A DNA stretch of 64,000 bases from Streptomyces himalayensis subsp. himalayensis (GTDB lineage Bacteria > Actinomycetota > Actinomycetes > Streptomycetales > Streptomycetaceae). The number at the start of each line of letters is the position of its first letter. Position 1 is the stretch's first letter. The position numbers and the translations under genes were made by a program. The stretch lies in NCBI RefSeq assembly GCF_013778455.1, contig NZ_JACEHE010000009.1, forward strand, positions 211,814-275,813, read 5' to 3'. Shown piece by piece: positions 34,157 through 42,735 of this stretch. The notes below the pieces were generated by a model. It did not search any database, was not told the origin of the DNA, and saw only the letters and a list, made by a program, of their open reading frames with translations.

Positions 34157-34268
34157 CATGTCCGCGTAGGACGTACGGGCGTCGTGTACTGCGTTCTCAG
34201 TAGGCGGGATTGTCGGCAGACGCACGACGACGGTTCGTGCCCTGGCCGGGGAGCCTGGGGAGGTTCCC
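34157..34268 (+). repeat. Long direct repeat, copy B
   Basis: Matches copy A at 26011-26122: CATGTCCGCGTAGGACGTAC, GGGATTGTCGGCAGA (about 34206-34220), GCACGACGACG and GAGCCTGGGG. Immediately after it is a 13-bp palindrome GATCACAGTGATC (34273-34285), not present after copy A. It lies in the 650-bp gap between the importer operon and the histidine kinase gene; I see no gene in that gap. Confidence 0.75.
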
Positions 34269-34486
34269 CCCTGATCACAGTGATCGGGTTCGGCCGCCGG
34301 GACTCCACGACGCCTGCCCCCGATCCGGGCGACATGGCCGACCTGGAGGTGGCTCACGTCTGATCACGAGCGCCCCGCACGGTTGAGGGCCGCGCGTGAT
34401 GTGAAGCACACGGGCCGCCCTCACCGACCGTTCCTGCGCCTCTTCGTCCACCATTGCCCCAGCCCACCCACCGGAGAACCCGAAGA

Positions 34487-35698
34487 ATGACCCCCAACCT
34501 GGAGCAGTACGCGGCCCGCTATCCCCGTGCGGGAGAAGTGGCCGTGTCCCTGGTGATGTTCGGCCTCGCGGTCTTCGGCAGCTCCCTCACGACGCCGGAC
34601 AGCGACCAGCCGACCCGCATGTGGCCCGCCGTACTGCTCGCGGGGATCGCCTGTCTCGCCCTGCTGAGGCATCGCACCCACCCCCGCACAGCGGTCGCCG
34701 TGTCCGCGGTCTGCACCATGATCACCAGCGCACTGGGCTACCTGCTCACCCCCCTGCTGCTGGCGCCGGTCATGGCAGCGCTGTACTGGTTGGCCGCTCT
34801 CACCGACCGGAAGACCACACGTGTCTACGCTTCCGCCACGACCGCACTTCTGGTGGTCACGGCGGTGATCGCGGACCCCGTCGACCATCCACTGGTGCTC
34901 AGGACGATCGGCCCCGCCTTCTGGCTGCTGGTGCCGGTTGCCGGCGGCACCGCGTCACGGCTGCGGCGCGCCTATGTCGGGGCCATTCAGGCCCGCGCCG
35001 AGCACGCCGAGCGGACCCGTGAGGAGGAGGCGCGCCACCGGGTCTCCGAGGAGCGCATGCGCATCGCCCGCGAGCTGCACGACGTCGTCGCCCACCATCT
35101 GGCCCTGGCCAATGCGCAGGCCGGCACCGCCGCGCACCTGGCGCGTACCAATCCCGAGCAGACGCAGAAGATCCTCAGTGATCTCGCCGCCACGACCGCC
35201 TCGGCGCTGCGCGAGATGAAGGCCACGGTCGGCCTTCTGCGCCAGGCGGACGACCCCGACACGTCGCTGGAGCCGTCGCCGGGACTCGCCCGGCTTCCCG
35301 AGCTGACCTCCGCGTGCGAGTCCGCCGGGCTCAAGGTCACCGTCACCACCGAAGGCGAACCGCGGCCGCTCTCACCAGGCGTGGACCTGACGGCGTTCCG
35401 GATCGTGCAGGAGGCGCTGACCAACCTCAGCAAGCACGCTGCCGCGGCGGCAGCGCACGTTCGGCTCTCGTACTCGTACAACCAGCTCACCATCGCGGTC
35501 ACCGACGACGGGACGTCCAAGACCCCCACCACTCCCGCGCCGGGCAAGGGCTTCGGCCTCATCGGCATGCGGGAACGCGCCCAGTCGGTCGGCGGCGACC
35601 TGCAGGCCGGCCACCGCCCCGAGGGCGGCTTCGAAGTCACCACGTCACTGCCGCTGCACTCCTACGACACGGAACCGGAAGAGGCCACGACCCCATGA
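34487..35698 (+). CDS. Two-component sensor histidine kinase (NarX/DesK type)
   Basis: 403 residues from ATG 34487. Four to five membrane helices lie in residues 17-155 with no large extracellular domain. A coiled-coil linker leads to the HisKA_3 dimerisation domain with phospho-acceptor His198 in ARELHDVVAHHLALA. The ATPase domain has FRIVQEALTNLSKHA (N box) and GFGLIGMRERAQSVGG (G box). It is translationally coupled (ATGA) to the response regulator that follows. The signal is unknown; membrane stress or antibiotic sensing is typical for this architecture. Confidence 0.93.
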   Translation: MTPNLEQYAARYPRAGEVAVSLVMFGLAVFGSSLTTPDSDQPTRMWPAVLLAGIACLALLRHRTHPRTAVAVSAVCTMITSALGYLLTPLLLAPVMAALYWLAALTDRKTTRVYASATTALLVVTAVIADPVDHPLVLRTIGPAFWLLVPVAGGTASRLRRAYVGAIQARAEHAERTREEEARHRVSEERMRIARELHDVVAHHLALANAQAGTAAHLARTNPEQTQKILSDLAATTASALREMKATVGLLRQADDPDTSLEPSPGLARLPELTSACESAGLKVTVTTEGEPRPLSPGVDLTAFRIVQEALTNLSKHAAAAAAHVRLSYSYNQLTIAVTDDGTSKTPTTPAPGKGFGLIGMRERAQSVGGDLQAGHRPEGGFEVTTSLPLHSYDTEPEEATTP

Positions 35699-36378
35699 CC
35701 ATCCGCGTCCTGCTCGCCGACGACCAGGCCCTCCTGCGGGCGACCTTCCGGATCCTGATCGACTCCTGCGCCGACCTGGAGGTGATCGCCGAAGCCCCCG
35801 ACGGCAAGGAGGCGATCGAGCTCACCCGCGCCCACCGCCCCGACATCGTCCTCATGGACATCCGTATGCCCGGCACGGACGGTCTGGCCGCGACGTCCGC
35901 CGTCTGCTCCGACCCGGACCTGTCCGCCACCCGTGTCCTCATCCTCACCACCTTCGAGACCGACGAGTACGTGGCCCAGGCCCTGCGCGCCGGCGCGAGC
36001 GGCTTCCTCGGCAAGGACGTGGGCGCCGACGAGCTCCTCAGCGGCATCCGTACCGTGGCCGCCGGCGACTCGCTCCTCTCCCCCGTGGCCACACGCGCCC
36101 TCATCACCCGTTTCCTCACCACTCCCGAACCCGGCAACCACCTGGCGCCACCAGAGCACCTGTCCGCTCTCACCGACCGCGAGCGCGAGGTGATGGCCCT
36201 GGCCGCCGAGGGCAAGTCCAACAACGAGATCGCCGAGGAGCTCTTCGTCAGCCCGCTGACGGTGCGCACCCATGTCCACCGCGCCATGCCGAAGCTCGAC
36301 GCCCGCGACCGGGCCCAGCTGGTCGTCATCGCCTACCAGTCGGGCCTCGTACGGCCCACGCCGCCGTCTCCCCAGTGA
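35695..36378 (+). CDS. NarL/LuxR-type response regulator
   Basis: 227 residues. Receiver domain with acidic pocket ADD (8-10), phospho-acceptor Asp55 in VLMDIRMPG and Lys in FLGKDVGAD. The C-terminal LuxR HTH reads LTDREREVMALAAEGKSNNE and IAEELFVSPLTVRTHVHRAM. The usual Thr in the recognition-helix neighbour is replaced by Pro (AMPKLDARD), perhaps a local oddity. It is paired with the preceding kinase and likely controls a nearby target such as the ABC exporter; this is inference from position. Confidence 0.93.
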   Translation: MTIRVLLADDQALLRATFRILIDSCADLEVIAEAPDGKEAIELTRAHRPDIVLMDIRMPGTDGLAATSAVCSDPDLSATRVLILTTFETDEYVAQALRAGASGFLGKDVGADELLSGIRTVAAGDSLLSPVATRALITRFLTTPEPGNHLAPPEHLSALTDREREVMALAAEGKSNNEIAEELFVSPLTVRTHVHRAMPKLDARDRAQLVVIAYQSGLVRPTPPSPQ

Positions 36379-36508
36379 TCGCCGGTATGTGGTTGCCGGC
36401 ATGGGCGGCATACGCCGGCGCCGCGAGCAGATACGTCATCCCGCCGTGGCAGATCCCAGCGAACCGCCCCGGGCAAGTCAATAATCGCTCGCCGTCGTGC
36501 GCTAACTG

Positions 36509-38485
36509 CTACATCTCCACGCTGACGGGCACACCACTGTCAACAGGCCGTGGGTCACGGATGAGCTTTGAGGTCGTGTTCTCCACCGCAGCTGCCGATG
36601 CCGCTGCCGGCACCACCCCCGCCGGGGGCTTCTCGAACTGCGTACGGTGCAGTTCCGCGTACCGCCCGTCCGCCGCCAGCAGCTCCTCGTGGGTACCGCG
36701 CTCCACGATCTCCCCGTCCTCGACGACGAGGATCAGGTCGGCGGCGCGCACCGTGGACAGCCGGTGGGCGATCACGACGGCGGTGCGGCCGTCCAGCGCC
36801 TCGGCCAGGGCCTCCTGGACGGCGGCCTCCGAGGTGTTGTCGAGGTGGGCGGTGGCCTCGTCGAGGATGACGACGCGCTGGCGGGCGAGGAGCAGGCGGG
36901 CGATGGTCATGCGCTGGCGTTCGCCACCGGAGAGCCGGTAGCCGCGTTCCCCGACGACCGTGTCGAGGCCGTCGGGCAGCGAGCGGACGAGGTTCTCGAG
37001 GCGGGCGCGGCGCAGTACGTCCCACAGGTCGTCGTCCCCGGCATCGGGTCGCGCGAGGAGCAGGTTGGCGCGGACCGAGTCGTGGAAGAGGTGGCCGTCC
37101 TGGGTGACCATGCCGAGCGTTTCGCGCAGGGACACGGCGGACAGGTCGCGTACGTCGACGCCGCCGATGCGTACGGCCCCCTCGTCCGCGTCGTACAGAC
37201 GCGGCAGCAGCTGCGCGATGGTCGACTTGCCCGCTCCCGACGAGCCGACGAGCGCGACGGTCTGGCCGGGCTCGGCGCGGAAGGACACGCCGTGCAGCAC
37301 CTCCGCTCCGCCGCGGGTGTCCAGCGAGGCGACCTCCTCGAGTGAGGCGAGGGAGACCTTGTCCGCGGAGGGATAGCCGAAGCGGACGTCGTCGAACTCG
37401 ACCGCCACAGGCCCGTCAGGGACGCTTCGCGCGTCCGGCTTCTCCTCGATGAGCGGCTTGAGGTCGAGGACCTCGAAGACCCGCTCGAAGCTGACCAGTG
37501 CGCTCATGACCTCGACGCGGGCGCCGGCGAGGGAGGTCAGCGGCGCGTAGAGGCGGGTGAGCAGCAGGGCGAGCGCGACGACCGCGCCCGGCTCCAGGCT
37601 GCCGCGCAGCGCGTAGTACCCGCCGAGGCCGTAGACCAGCGCGAGAGCGAGCGCGGAGACGAGGGTGAGGGCGGTGATGAAGGCCGACTGCGCCATGGCG
37701 GTGCGTACGCCGATGTCCCGTACGCGGCGCGCCCGCGCGGCGAACTCGGCGGACTCGTCGTCGGGCCGCCCGAAGAGCTTGACGAGGGTGGCACCGGGCG
37801 CGGAGAACCGCTCAGTCATGCGGGTGCCCATCGCGGCGTTGAGGTTGGCGGCCTCCCGCTGCATCTTCGCCATCCGGCTGCCCATACGGCGTGCGGGCAC
37901 GACGAAGACCGGCAGCAGGACGAGCGCGAGCAGGGTGATCTGCCAGGACAGGGTGAGCATGACGGCGAGGGTGAGCAGCAGCGTGACGATGTTGCCGACC
38001 ACGCCGGACAGGGTGTTGCTGAACGCCCGCTGTGCGCCGATCACATCGTTGTTGAGACGGCTGACGAGCGCGCCCGTACGCGTGCGGGTGAAGAACGCGA
38101 CCGGCATCCGCTGCACGTGGTCGAAGACCGCGGCCCGCAGATCGAGGATGAGCCCTTCGCCGAGGGTCGCCGACAGCCAGCGGCCGACCAGGCCGAGCCC
38201 TGCCTCGGCGAGCGCGATGAGGGCGATGAGGGCGGCGAGCCGGACGACCGTGCCGGAGTCGTTCCCCTTCACGATCGCGTTGACGACGCCTCCCGCCAGG
38301 ACCGGCGTGGCAACGGCGAGCAGCGCGGTCACCACGCTGATCAGCACGAACAGCGCGATGCGCCGGCGGTGCGGGCGGGCGAAGGCGGCTATGCGGCGGA
38401 GTGTGGCGCGGGCGAAGGGACGGCGGTCCTGCTGCGCGTTCATGACGCTGTGCAACTGGACCCAGGCGGTGGTTTCCATGCTCAT
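36509..38485 (-). CDS. ABC transporter, fused permease and ATPase (exporter type)
   Basis: 658 residues. Six membrane helices (about 40-345) are followed by an ATPase domain with Walker A LVGSSGAGKST, the signature LSGGERQR, Walker B VVILDEATAHLD and the switch His in VIAHRLSTV. A 20-residue insertion (KVSLASLEEVASLDTRGGAE) separates the first strand from the second in the nucleotide domain. It acts as a homo- or heterodimer to export drugs or lipids. ATG 38485 or 38479 could be the start. It is convergent with the two-component genes and would be a plausible resistance target. Confidence 0.92.
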   Translation of the reverse strand: MSMETTAWVQLHSVMNAQQDRRPFARATLRRIAAFARPHRRRIALFVLISVVTALLAVATPVLAGGVVNAIVKGNDSGTVVRLAALIALIALAEAGLGLVGRWLSATLGEGLILDLRAAVFDHVQRMPVAFFTRTRTGALVSRLNNDVIGAQRAFSNTLSGVVGNIVTLLLTLAVMLTLSWQITLLALVLLPVFVVPARRMGSRMAKMQREAANLNAAMGTRMTERFSAPGATLVKLFGRPDDESAEFAARARRVRDIGVRTAMAQSAFITALTLVSALALALVYGLGGYYALRGSLEPGAVVALALLLTRLYAPLTSLAGARVEVMSALVSFERVFEVLDLKPLIEEKPDARSVPDGPVAVEFDDVRFGYPSADKVSLASLEEVASLDTRGGAEVLHGVSFRAEPGQTVALVGSSGAGKSTIAQLLPRLYDADEGAVRIGGVDVRDLSAVSLRETLGMVTQDGHLFHDSVRANLLLARPDAGDDDLWDVLRRARLENLVRSLPDGLDTVVGERGYRLSGGERQRMTIARLLLARQRVVILDEATAHLDNTSEAAVQEALAEALDGRTAVVIAHRLSTVRAADLILVVEDGEIVERGTHEELLAADGRYAELHRTQFEKPPAGVVPAAASAAAVENTTSKLIRDPRPVDSGVPVSVEM

Positions 38486-38599
38486 GAGTAGGACGGTAGA
38501 ACCTCGAGCAAGGTTGAGGTCAAGGAATTTCAGGTGCGGCAGGTCGTGACCGTCACGTCAGCCCCCGTCTGCGCGCCCGCAACCCGGAGTTGGGACGGT

Positions 38600-39586
38600 A
38601 TGGCAACCTCTGGCGATGTGACTGCCGTACGCGTGCGACGCCCTGAAGGGCTCCCCCGGCGCTTGCCCGTGCGGGAGGTGCTCTGTCTGCTTCCGCTCGC
38701 CCTGGTGGCGGTCGTCGCGGTGCAGCACTGGGCGGTGCTCGCTGAGGGGTTCCGCAGGCTGGGCGGTGCCGAGTGGCCGTGGCTGCTCGCGGCGGCCGGG
38801 GCCACCTGCCTCACCTGGGTCGCGGCGGCGGTGACACGGCAGGGCGCGCTGGTCGAGAGGCTGCCGTCACTGCGGCTGCTCGCCACGCAGTTCGCGGCGG
38901 GCGCGGCGAACCATCTGCTGCCGTCCGGCCTCGGCGCGAGCGCGGTGAACCTGCGGTTCATGGCGGTGTGCGGAGTACCGCTCGCCCGTTCCTCAGCCGC
39001 CCTGGCGCTGTATCTGCTGGCCGAGTCGATCGGCCGCGTGGGCCTGCTGCTGATGCTGCTGATCGCCTTCCCCGGCGCGCTGCGGCTGGGGACTCTGCTT
39101 CCCGAGGGGGCGGTCGGGCCGCTGATCGTCGCCGCCGGTGCGGCCGTCTGTGTCGCGGTGGCGGTGCTCCTTCTCGTACGCCGCCTGCGTACGGCCGCAC
39201 TCCGCTTCCTGCGCACCGCCCTCGGAGAGGCCCGCGGTGTGCACACACGGCCGTCCCGTGCGCTCGCGCTGTGGGGCGGCTCGCTGGCCTTCCCCGCACT
39301 GCAGGCGGCCGGTCTCGTGGCGGTCGGACGAGCGCTGGGACTGGAGATCCCGGTGGCGCACATGGCGGTCGCGTATCTCGCGGCGACGGTCGCGGTCGCG
39401 CTGGTGCCCACACCCGGCGGCCTCGGCTCGGTGGAGGCCGCGCTCGTGGTGGCGCTGGTGGCGGCGGGCGGCCCTGCGGCCGTGGCGACCGCGGTGGTTC
39501 TGGCGTTCCGGATCATCACGTTGTGGCTGCCGCTGCTGCCGGGGGCGTTGATGCTCGGCGCGTTGGTGCGGCTGAAGGTGATCTGA
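38600..39586 (+). CDS. LPG synthase-like transmembrane protein (UPF0104/YbhN family)
   Basis: 328 residues from ATG 38600. About seven to eight hydrophobic helices with the family pattern AAGAANHLLPSGLGASAVNL, LYLLAESIGR and VALVPTPGGLGSVEAALVVAL. It matches the membrane (flippase-like) part of lysyl-phosphatidylglycerol synthases without the acyltransferase or lysyl-transfer domain. Such proteins move or modify phospholipids; exact role unknown. GTG 38618 could also be used. Confidence 0.85.
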   Translation: MATSGDVTAVRVRRPEGLPRRLPVREVLCLLPLALVAVVAVQHWAVLAEGFRRLGGAEWPWLLAAAGATCLTWVAAAVTRQGALVERLPSLRLLATQFAAGAANHLLPSGLGASAVNLRFMAVCGVPLARSSAALALYLLAESIGRVGLLLMLLIAFPGALRLGTLLPEGAVGPLIVAAGAAVCVAVAVLLLVRRLRTAALRFLRTALGEARGVHTRPSRALALWGGSLAFPALQAAGLVAVGRALGLEIPVAHMAVAYLAATVAVALVPTPGGLGSVEAALVVALVAAGGPAAVATAVVLAFRIITLWLPLLPGALMLGALVRLKVI

Positions 39587-39713
39587 GGCCGTACGGCACG
39601 TCTGCCGCTGTCGGCGAAGAGCGGCGCGGTGATGACAACGGCCGACGTTGGCGGAGAGCGGTCCGGCGGTGACACGCGGATACTGGACGGCGAGTGGACG
39701 AGGACGGCACCGG

Positions 39714-39737
39714 TGTCCGGACCGTCCGTCCCGGACA
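39714..39737. promoter_or_regulatory. Inverted repeat upstream of the universal stress gene
   Basis: TGTCCGG (39714-39720) and CCGGACA (39731-39737) form a perfect 7-bp inverted repeat around a 10-bp centre, 44 bp before the gene. It could be a dimeric regulator site. No regulator can be assigned. Confidence 0.35.
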
Positions 39738-39784
39738 CGGAGGTGTCTTGCGATGTGTCCTGGACACGGAGGTGTCTCGCGATG
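39733..39784 (+). repeat. Duplicated ribosome-binding-site and start segment
   Basis: A 23-nt segment, GGACACGGAGGTGTCTTGCG plus ATG, at 39733-39755 recurs at 39762-39784 with one change. Both copies hold GGAGG followed by an ATG. Only the second ATG (39782) is in frame with the stress-protein gene; the first is 29 nt upstream and reads another frame. Confidence 0.75.
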
Positions 39785-40663
39785 CTTGATTCCCGTGCCG
39801 TCGCCGCGGGCCTGGACGGTTCCCGCGAGAGTCTCGCCGCCGCCGAATGGGCTGCACGCGAGGCGCAGCGCCGCGCGCTTCCGCTCCGCTTGGTGCACGG
39901 CTGGATCTGGCAGGCGCACGACATGCCGGCCCCCGCGGACCTGGAAGCCCAGAAGCAGTGGACCCGCGACATGCTGGCCGGCGCCGAGCAGCATCTGCGC
40001 GCCCGTCATCCCGGGCTGACCATCACCACCGAGGAGCTCTCCGGCGCGGCGTCCGAGGCTCTCGCAGACCATGCGGAACACGCCGAGATGCTGGTGCTGG
40101 GCTCCAGCGGGCACGGAGCGGTCGCCGGTTTCGTGCTGGGATCCGTCGGCCTGCGGGTGCTCGCCCGGGCGAAGGGCCCGGTGGTGATGGTGCGGGCGAA
40201 CGAGCAGTCCGCCGCCGAGCACGACCGCGACGAAGTGGTCGTCGGCGTCCAGGATCTCGCCGATCCTGCCGGACAGCTGCTGGACTTCGCCTTCGCCACG
40301 GCTGCCGCCCGCGGTGCGACGCTGCGGGCCGTACACGCCTGGCGTCTGCGGCCGGTGTACGGATACGGCGAGTCCGCCGAGGAGATGTCCGCCGGCGGGA
40401 CGGAAGGCGTGCCCGCGCAGAAGGAGCGGGCCCTGTCCCAGGCCCTGGAACCGTGGCGGAAGAAGTATCCGCAGGTCAACGTGGAGCAGACCGTCGATCT
40501 CGCCTACCCGTCAGGGGTGGTTCTGGACGCTGCCCCCCGGGCCGGGCTCGTCGTCGTCGGCCGCCGCATGCGCCGACTCCATCTGGGCATGCGCCTCGGC
40601 GCGGTCGCCCACGCGGTACTCCACCACGCCGCCGCGCCCGTGGCGGTCGTCCCGCACGCCTGA
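39782..40663 (+). CDS. Universal stress protein, two Usp domains
   Basis: 293 residues from ATG 39782 (GGAGG 9 nt upstream). The first domain starts VAAGLDGSRESLAAAEWAA and has the ATP-binding loop LGSSGHGAVAGFVLGSV. The second starts EVVVGVQDLADPAGQLLDFA and ends VVVGRRMRRLHLGMRLGAV, where the Gly-x2-Gly-x9-Gly pattern is degraded (Arg replaces Gly), so ATP binding there is doubtful. Tandem USPs are numerous in Streptomyces and are induced by hypoxia or stationary phase. Adjacent genes (PNPOx-like, ADH) have the same association. Confidence 0.92.
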   Translation: MLDSRAVAAGLDGSRESLAAAEWAAREAQRRALPLRLVHGWIWQAHDMPAPADLEAQKQWTRDMLAGAEQHLRARHPGLTITTEELSGAASEALADHAEHAEMLVLGSSGHGAVAGFVLGSVGLRVLARAKGPVVMVRANEQSAAEHDRDEVVVGVQDLADPAGQLLDFAFATAAARGATLRAVHAWRLRPVYGYGESAEEMSAGGTEGVPAQKERALSQALEPWRKKYPQVNVEQTVDLAYPSGVVLDAAPRAGLVVVGRRMRRLHLGMRLGAVAHAVLHHAAAPVAVVPHA

Positions 40664-40714
40664 CGTAACCCGCAGGCCTGAGCAAAAAAAGTGAGTCACT
40701 AGGGACTGATGTGA

Positions 40715-41401
40715 TCAGGATTCCCGCACCGCGATCTCCCGCCCGGAGATGCTCACGGTTTCGATGCGCACCCACATGTCGCGTTCGCCGCCCGCCCAGG
40801 GCGCGGTGTACGCCTGCTCCTCCAGCCGGCGTACCTCATCAGGCTCTGTCACGGCCCGGGCGTGGCCTTGGACGAGCACGCTCCAGCCCCGGCTGAGCGC
40901 ATCGTCGATGCGGTCGATCTCGAAGCCGACCTCGGTACCGGCGGCGGCCGCCGGCTCGGTGCCGTGCGCGGTGCAGTAGACGACCGCTCCGTCGATGACG
41001 CTGTAGTTGACCGGCATGATGACCGGCCCCGTGGGGGTGGGCACGGCGAGCCGTCCGACGCCGTGCGTGGACAAGCGGGCGCGGCATTCCTCGGCGCTCA
41101 GCTCGACCAGCTCGGGGTGGTACGCGGCCCGTCCCGTCCCCGGGGGGAGCTCGGCGCCCCCGCCCAGCAGCGCGGCCACCGTGGTCTGCAGGGCGTCGGC
41201 CAGCCTGATGAGGATGCCGATGCCCGGCGCCGCCGCGGGATTCTCCTCCAGGTATTGCAGATACCCGGGGGCCGTGCCCGCCCGGACGGCCGCCTCCTTG
41301 CGGGTGAACCCGAGCTCCTCGCGTCGCTGAGCGATGCGGCGCCCGATGTCTCCCCGCGCCGTCCCCGTCGTAGCGGACCTTGAACGTGCCTGCTGGGACA
41401 C
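40715..41401 (-). CDS. XRE regulator fused to a pyridoxamine-5'-phosphate-oxidase-like domain
   Basis: 228 residues from GTG 41401. Residues about 18-80 are a Cro/C1-type HTH (IGRRIAQRREELGFTRKEAA, APGYLQYLEE). Residues about 95-222 are a split-barrel flavin-binding domain (RLAVPTPTGPVIMPVNYSVI, GFEIDRIDDALSRGWSVLVQG). This fusion, common in Streptomyces, may be a redox or flavin-sensing regulator. It is located directly downstream (19 nt) of the zinc dehydrogenase gene on the same strand, probably co-transcribed. Confidence 0.9.
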   Translation of the reverse strand: MSQQARSRSATTGTARGDIGRRIAQRREELGFTRKEAAVRAGTAPGYLQYLEENPAAAPGIGILIRLADALQTTVAALLGGGAELPPGTGRAAYHPELVELSAEECRARLSTHGVGRLAVPTPTGPVIMPVNYSVIDGAVVYCTAHGTEPAAAAGTEVGFEIDRIDDALSRGWSVLVQGHARAVTEPDEVRRLEEQAYTAPWAGGERDMWVRIETVSISGREIAVRES

Positions 41402-41420
41402 GGCCGGTCACTTCCTTTCG

Positions 41421-42488
41421 TCAGCCACCCTTGACCAGCAGGGCATCGTGCTGCTGCCCGAGGATGACCTTGAGCGCTCCGGTGTCGGCGGCGCGGGCGA
41501 AGACGTCGTACGCCTCCTCCATCCGGTCCGGCGGGAAGGTGTGGGTGATCAGGGAGGACACGGGCAGGCGTCCGGCGGCCATCATGCGCAGCAACGTCGG
41601 GGTCGAATGCGTGTCGACCAGCCCGGTGGTGATCGTCACGTTCTTGATCCACAGGTCTTCGAGGTGGAGCGTCGCGGGCTTGCTGTGCACGCCGATGTTG
41701 GCCACGTGCCCGCCGGGCCGCACCATGCGTGTGCACAGCTCGAAGCTCTCGGGCTCGCCGACCGCTTCGATGACCACGTCGGCTCCGAGCCCGTCGGTGA
41801 GGTCGGCGACCAGCTCGTCGGGTCCCTCGCCGGGGGCGGCCACCGCGTCGGCGCCGAGGTGTTTGGCCGCGTCCAGGCGGGTGGGCGCGAGGTCCACGGC
41901 GATGATCCTCTCGGGCGAGTACAGCCCGGCCGTGGCGATCGCGGCGAGCCCGACGGGCCCGGCCCCGACGACGGCGACCGTGTCTCCGGGCCGTACCCGG
42001 CCCTTCAGCACGCCGACTTCGTAGGCCGTGGGGAAGATGTCGGCCAGCAGCACGGCGTCCCTGCTGTCCACCGTGCCGGGCAGGACGTGCAGGGACATGT
42101 CGGCGTGGGGCACGCGGACGAACTCGGCCTGGGTGCCGTTGATGAGATGGCCGAGGATCCAGCCTCCGCCGCCGTGGCACTGTCCGTACATCGCCTCGCG
42201 GCAGAAGCGGCAGCGGCCGCATGCCGTGATGCACGAGACCAGCACCCGGTCACCAGGGCGGACCGTTCGCACGTCGCTGCCCACCTCGACGACCTCGCCG
42301 ACCGCTTCGTGGCCGAGTACCGTGCCGGGGCGCACCTCCGGTATGTCGCCGTTGAGGATGTGCAGATCGGTGCCGCAGATGGTGACGACGTCGACGCGGA
42401 CAACGGCATCGGTGGCGTCCACGACGTCGGGATCCGGAACGTCCTCCCAGGCGGACTGCCCGGGGCCATGGAAAACGAGTGCCTTCAT
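41421..42488 (-). CDS. Zinc-dependent alcohol dehydrogenase
   Basis: 355 residues; GGAGGAGGAGGG lies before ATG 42488. Catalytic zinc ligands are in TICGTD and LGHEAVGEVVEV. The structural zinc loop is CGRCRFCREAMYGQC (four Cys), complete here, unlike the sugar-module dehydrogenase. The cofactor fold has VAVVGAGPVGLAAI. Family members oxidise short-chain alcohols or reduce aldehydes in NAD-linked fashion. It is the first gene of a pair with the XRE/PNPOx gene. A DevR-like box (42621-42638) lies upstream. Alcohol dehydrogenases of this type are typical in hypoxia gene sets. Confidence 0.93.
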   Translation of the reverse strand: MKALVFHGPGQSAWEDVPDPDVVDATDAVVRVDVVTICGTDLHILNGDIPEVRPGTVLGHEAVGEVVEVGSDVRTVRPGDRVLVSCITACGRCRFCREAMYGQCHGGGGWILGHLINGTQAEFVRVPHADMSLHVLPGTVDSRDAVLLADIFPTAYEVGVLKGRVRPGDTVAVVGAGPVGLAAIATAGLYSPERIIAVDLAPTRLDAAKHLGADAVAAPGEGPDELVADLTDGLGADVVIEAVGEPESFELCTRMVRPGGHVANIGVHSKPATLHLEDLWIKNVTITTGLVDTHSTPTLLRMMAAGRLPVSSLITHTFPPDRMEEAYDVFARAADTGALKVILGQQHDALLVKGG

Positions 42489-42620
42489 GACGCCCTCCTC
42501 CTCCCCTCCGTCCCCCGTCCCTGCGTCGAAGCGGCCCTCACACTCACCGCGTTCGGGGCGGTCTGTGGGGCCTCCCCCGTGTCCGAGAGGCACACGAACA
42601 GAGTCCCACGGGCTCCCGGA

Positions 42621-42638
42621 GGGGACCATTCGGACCTT
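42621..42638. promoter_or_regulatory. DevR/OsdR-like imperfect palindrome
   Basis: GGGGACCATTCGGACCTT lies 133-150 bp upstream of the dehydrogenase start. It loosely resembles the mycobacterial DosR box (GGGACTTNNGTCCC-like), having GGGACC and a poor second half. Weak evidence. Confidence 0.25.
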
Positions 42639-42669
42639 CCGGACTCCCCTGGCTCCCGGCTTCCCTGAC

Positions 42670-42696
42670 GGCCGGATCCGACACCCGGATCCGGCC
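42670..42696 (-). terminator. Terminator of the secreted esterase gene
   Basis: A perfect 11-bp stem, GGCCGGATCCG (42670-42680) with CGGATCCGGCC (42686-42696), encloses ACACC. It lies about 40 nt downstream of the esterase stop. Confidence 0.75.
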
Positions 42697-42735
42697 GACG
42701 CGCTCAGCCGAGCCCCGCCTCAGCGAGCCCCCGCC

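Noticed and set aside
26011..34268. att sites of an integrated element
   Set aside because: The flanking repeats suggest it, but the interval has no integrase, excisionase, replication gene or tRNA, and the repeats are too diverged for recent attL/attR.
33887..34363. 158-codon plus-strand frame in the gap after the importer operon
   Set aside because: It crosses a strong terminator hairpin and repeat copy B, has no ribosome-binding site or motif, and its codon pattern is irregular.
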